Part shown: one piece after another, positions 62,800 through 64,000 of the stretch | Numbering within the stretch: position 1 is the stretch's first letter | How the letters are laid out: the number at the start of each line of letters is the position of its first letter | Source: Segatella copri | Lineage (GTDB): Bacteria > Bacteroidota > Bacteroidia > Bacteroidales > Bacteroidaceae | NCBI RefSeq assembly: GCF_015074785.1 | Contig: NZ_CP042464.1 | Location: 2,477,001-2,541,000 of the forward strand | Length of the DNA: 64,000 nt | Direction of reading: 5' to 3' | Position numbers and translations under genes: made by a program | The notes under the pieces: model-generated | The model's database searches: none | What the model was told of the DNA's origin: nothing | The model's input: only the letters and a program-made list of their open reading frames with translations

Positions 62800-64000
62800 A
62801 TGATGAACAGAAGATGTTTTCCTTTAGTTGCCGCTTCGCTGATGGCGCTTTCAAGCCAGGCGCAGCAGGTTGACTTCAACATAGCCAGCAGAAAGGCTGC
62901 TGAAGTTACTGCCCTCAATTTCACTCCTGTTGGTGTGAAGCAGGGCAATACATACCAGTTTGCTCTGGGTGGACTGGAGATTACGCTCGACGCACCCGTA
63001 AAAGACCAGATTATCAAATCCAACTGGTTTAAGCAGGGCATACAGTTGGGCGACCGACTCACCAGCGATGGTATCGTAGTATATCCGTCAAAAGGCAATA
63101 ATGCCCAGCTCCGCATCACCATCCGAGGTCTGAAACCAGGTCATCACTCTCTCCTTGCCTATCACAACATCGTAGACGGACTTACCGGCAATATTCCTTC
63201 TATCCAGGTTTCCAGAGAGAAAGAACAGATAACTACCGTTAAGAAAGGCAAGAAGCGTATCCAGCAGAAGAGCATGATGCAGGAGATTCTTGCACAGGAC
63301 ATCAAGCAGACCGTAAGAGAGATGAAGGCATCGCAGAGCGGCCAGTCGTACATTGAATTTGATGTAACCGACGACCAGCCTGTAGTTATCCACTATCAGC
63401 TGCAAGGTGTGGATAACGCAAACAACACGCTCACCATCAATGGTTTGGTATTCGACAAAGCCAACCCGAAAGCCACCGCTCTCAACCCTTACCCTGCCGA
63501 TGATGATCTTCATGTCAACGCAGAAGGAGGCAAGGTTGTTCTTCGCTGGCAAACCGGCGAAGGTGCCAAGCAACACCTTATTTATATAGGACAGCGCGCC
63601 AACCAGTTAAAGAAGGTTGCCACCACAAATAATGCTTCTTACGAAGCCACCGGTCTCAGCAGCGCCAACGATTATTACTGGCGTGTAGACGAGGTAGATG
63701 CCAACGGCAAGGTTTCAGAGGGCGAAGTATGGAACTTCCGTCCACGCCGTCTTGCCTTCCCAGGTGCCGAGGGATATGGAAGATTTGCCATCGGCGGTCG
63801 TGGCGGTTCGGTTTATCACGTTACCTCTTTAGAAGATAACCCTGAGAATCCGCAGCCGGGCTCTCTCCGATACGGAATTACCAAGGTTAAGGGACCTCGC
63901 ACCATCGTCTTCGATGTTGCCGGCATCATCGACCTGAAAGACCGTCTGGTTTGTTCCGACCCATTCATCACGGTAGCCGGACAGACTGCACCCGGCAAGG
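62800..64000 (+). CDS. Pectate lyase (PL1 type) with N-terminal accessory domains (partial)
   Basis: The frame from ATG 62800 (or 62803) stays open to the window end, 400 codons. It has a signal peptide ([16 protein letters not shown]), a ~180-residue N-terminal domain, a fibronectin III-like part ([20 protein letters not shown]) and then the PL1 start [39 protein letters not shown] and [10 protein letters not shown] at the edge. The active site lies beyond the window. It is divergent from the PL1 gene at 60858-62603 and may share its control region (62604-62799). Confidence 0.88.
   Translation, partial: MMNRRCFPLVAASLMALSSQAQQVDFNIASRKAAEVTALNFTPVGVKQGNTYQFALGGLEITLDAPVKDQIIKSNWFKQGIQLGDRLTSDGIVVYPSKGNNAQLRITIRGLKPGHHSLLAYHNIVDGLTGNIPSIQVSREKEQITTVKKGKKRIQQKSMMQEILAQDIKQTVREMKASQSGQSYIEFDVTDDQPVVIHYQLQGVDNANNTLTINGLVFDKANPKATALNPYPADDDLHVNAEGGKVVLRWQTGEGAKQHLIYIGQRANQLKKVATTNNASYEATGLSSANDYYWRVDEVDANGKVSEGEVWNFRPRRLAFPGAEGYGRFAIGGRGGSVYHVTSLEDNPENPQPGSLRYGITKVKGPRTIVFDVAGIIDLKDRLVCSDPFITVAGQTAPGK

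Overview
The window looks like a chromosome segment of a gut Bacteroidales, most likely Prevotella/Segatella. The support is Bacteroidetes-type -7 boxes (TAnnTTTG), SusC/SusD pairs, a hybrid two-component sensor of the two-component-propeller type, and Bacteroidales mobile elements (ISAs1, IS1380, ISL3, a cfxA-bearing mobilizable element). The species call is inference.

Layout. (1) 1-14.2 kb, almost all on the minus strand: a partial hybrid sensor preceded by three tiny membrane-protein genes, then susB (GH97), pullulanase and susA (neopullulanase) as one operon, a DPE2-like 4-alpha-glucanotransferase, and a lacI-type regulator with a sugar MFS transporter. (2) 14.4-21.8 kb, plus: susC-susD-susE-susF copy 1. 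(3) 21.8-32.0 kb: an accessory island with Rpn nuclease/transposase, YhcG-like nuclease, an ATPase, an orphan antitoxin, an AlbA_2/ATPase regulator, two identical ISAs1 copies, IS remnants, and repeated terminator/promoter modules. (4) 32.0-39.4 kb, minus: susF-susE-susD-susC copy 2, an inverted paralogue of copy 1. (5) 39.5-51.5 kb: a tyrosine integrase gene split by a 10.7-kb Tn4555-like element carrying two recombinases, RhuM-like and HTH proteins, a DUF3408 gene, a gutted mob region, the beta-lactamase gene cfxA, an IS1380-family IS and an ISL3 IS nested beside or inside it. (6) 51.7-56.2 kb: a secreted alpha-amylase, then nadK, a DJ-1/PfpI protein and ispD. (7) 56.4-64.0 kb: an ECF sigma factor and a pectin-type cluster (two PL1 pectate lyases, DUF3826, a DUF6298-type protein).

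How the genes fit together. The first part and the amylase form one starch regulon. A 14-bp LacI-type palindrome (TGCAAACGTTTGCA or a 12/14 match) lies exactly 54-55 bp upstream of the -7 box of five promoters: susB, malQ, lacI-MFS, susC1 and the amylase gene. That fixed geometry suggests an activator. Starch is bound and imported by SusCDEF, cut by the secreted amylase and the periplasmic enzymes, and maltose probably enters the cytoplasm by the MFS carrier for MalQ. The second susCDEF set has no such operator/promoter. It lies behind the integrase gene in inverted orientation, so it may be a silent or alternately expressed cassette; this is the most interesting hypothesis in the window.

No homology search or alignment program was run. 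Family names come from recognised motifs, and identities are by eye.
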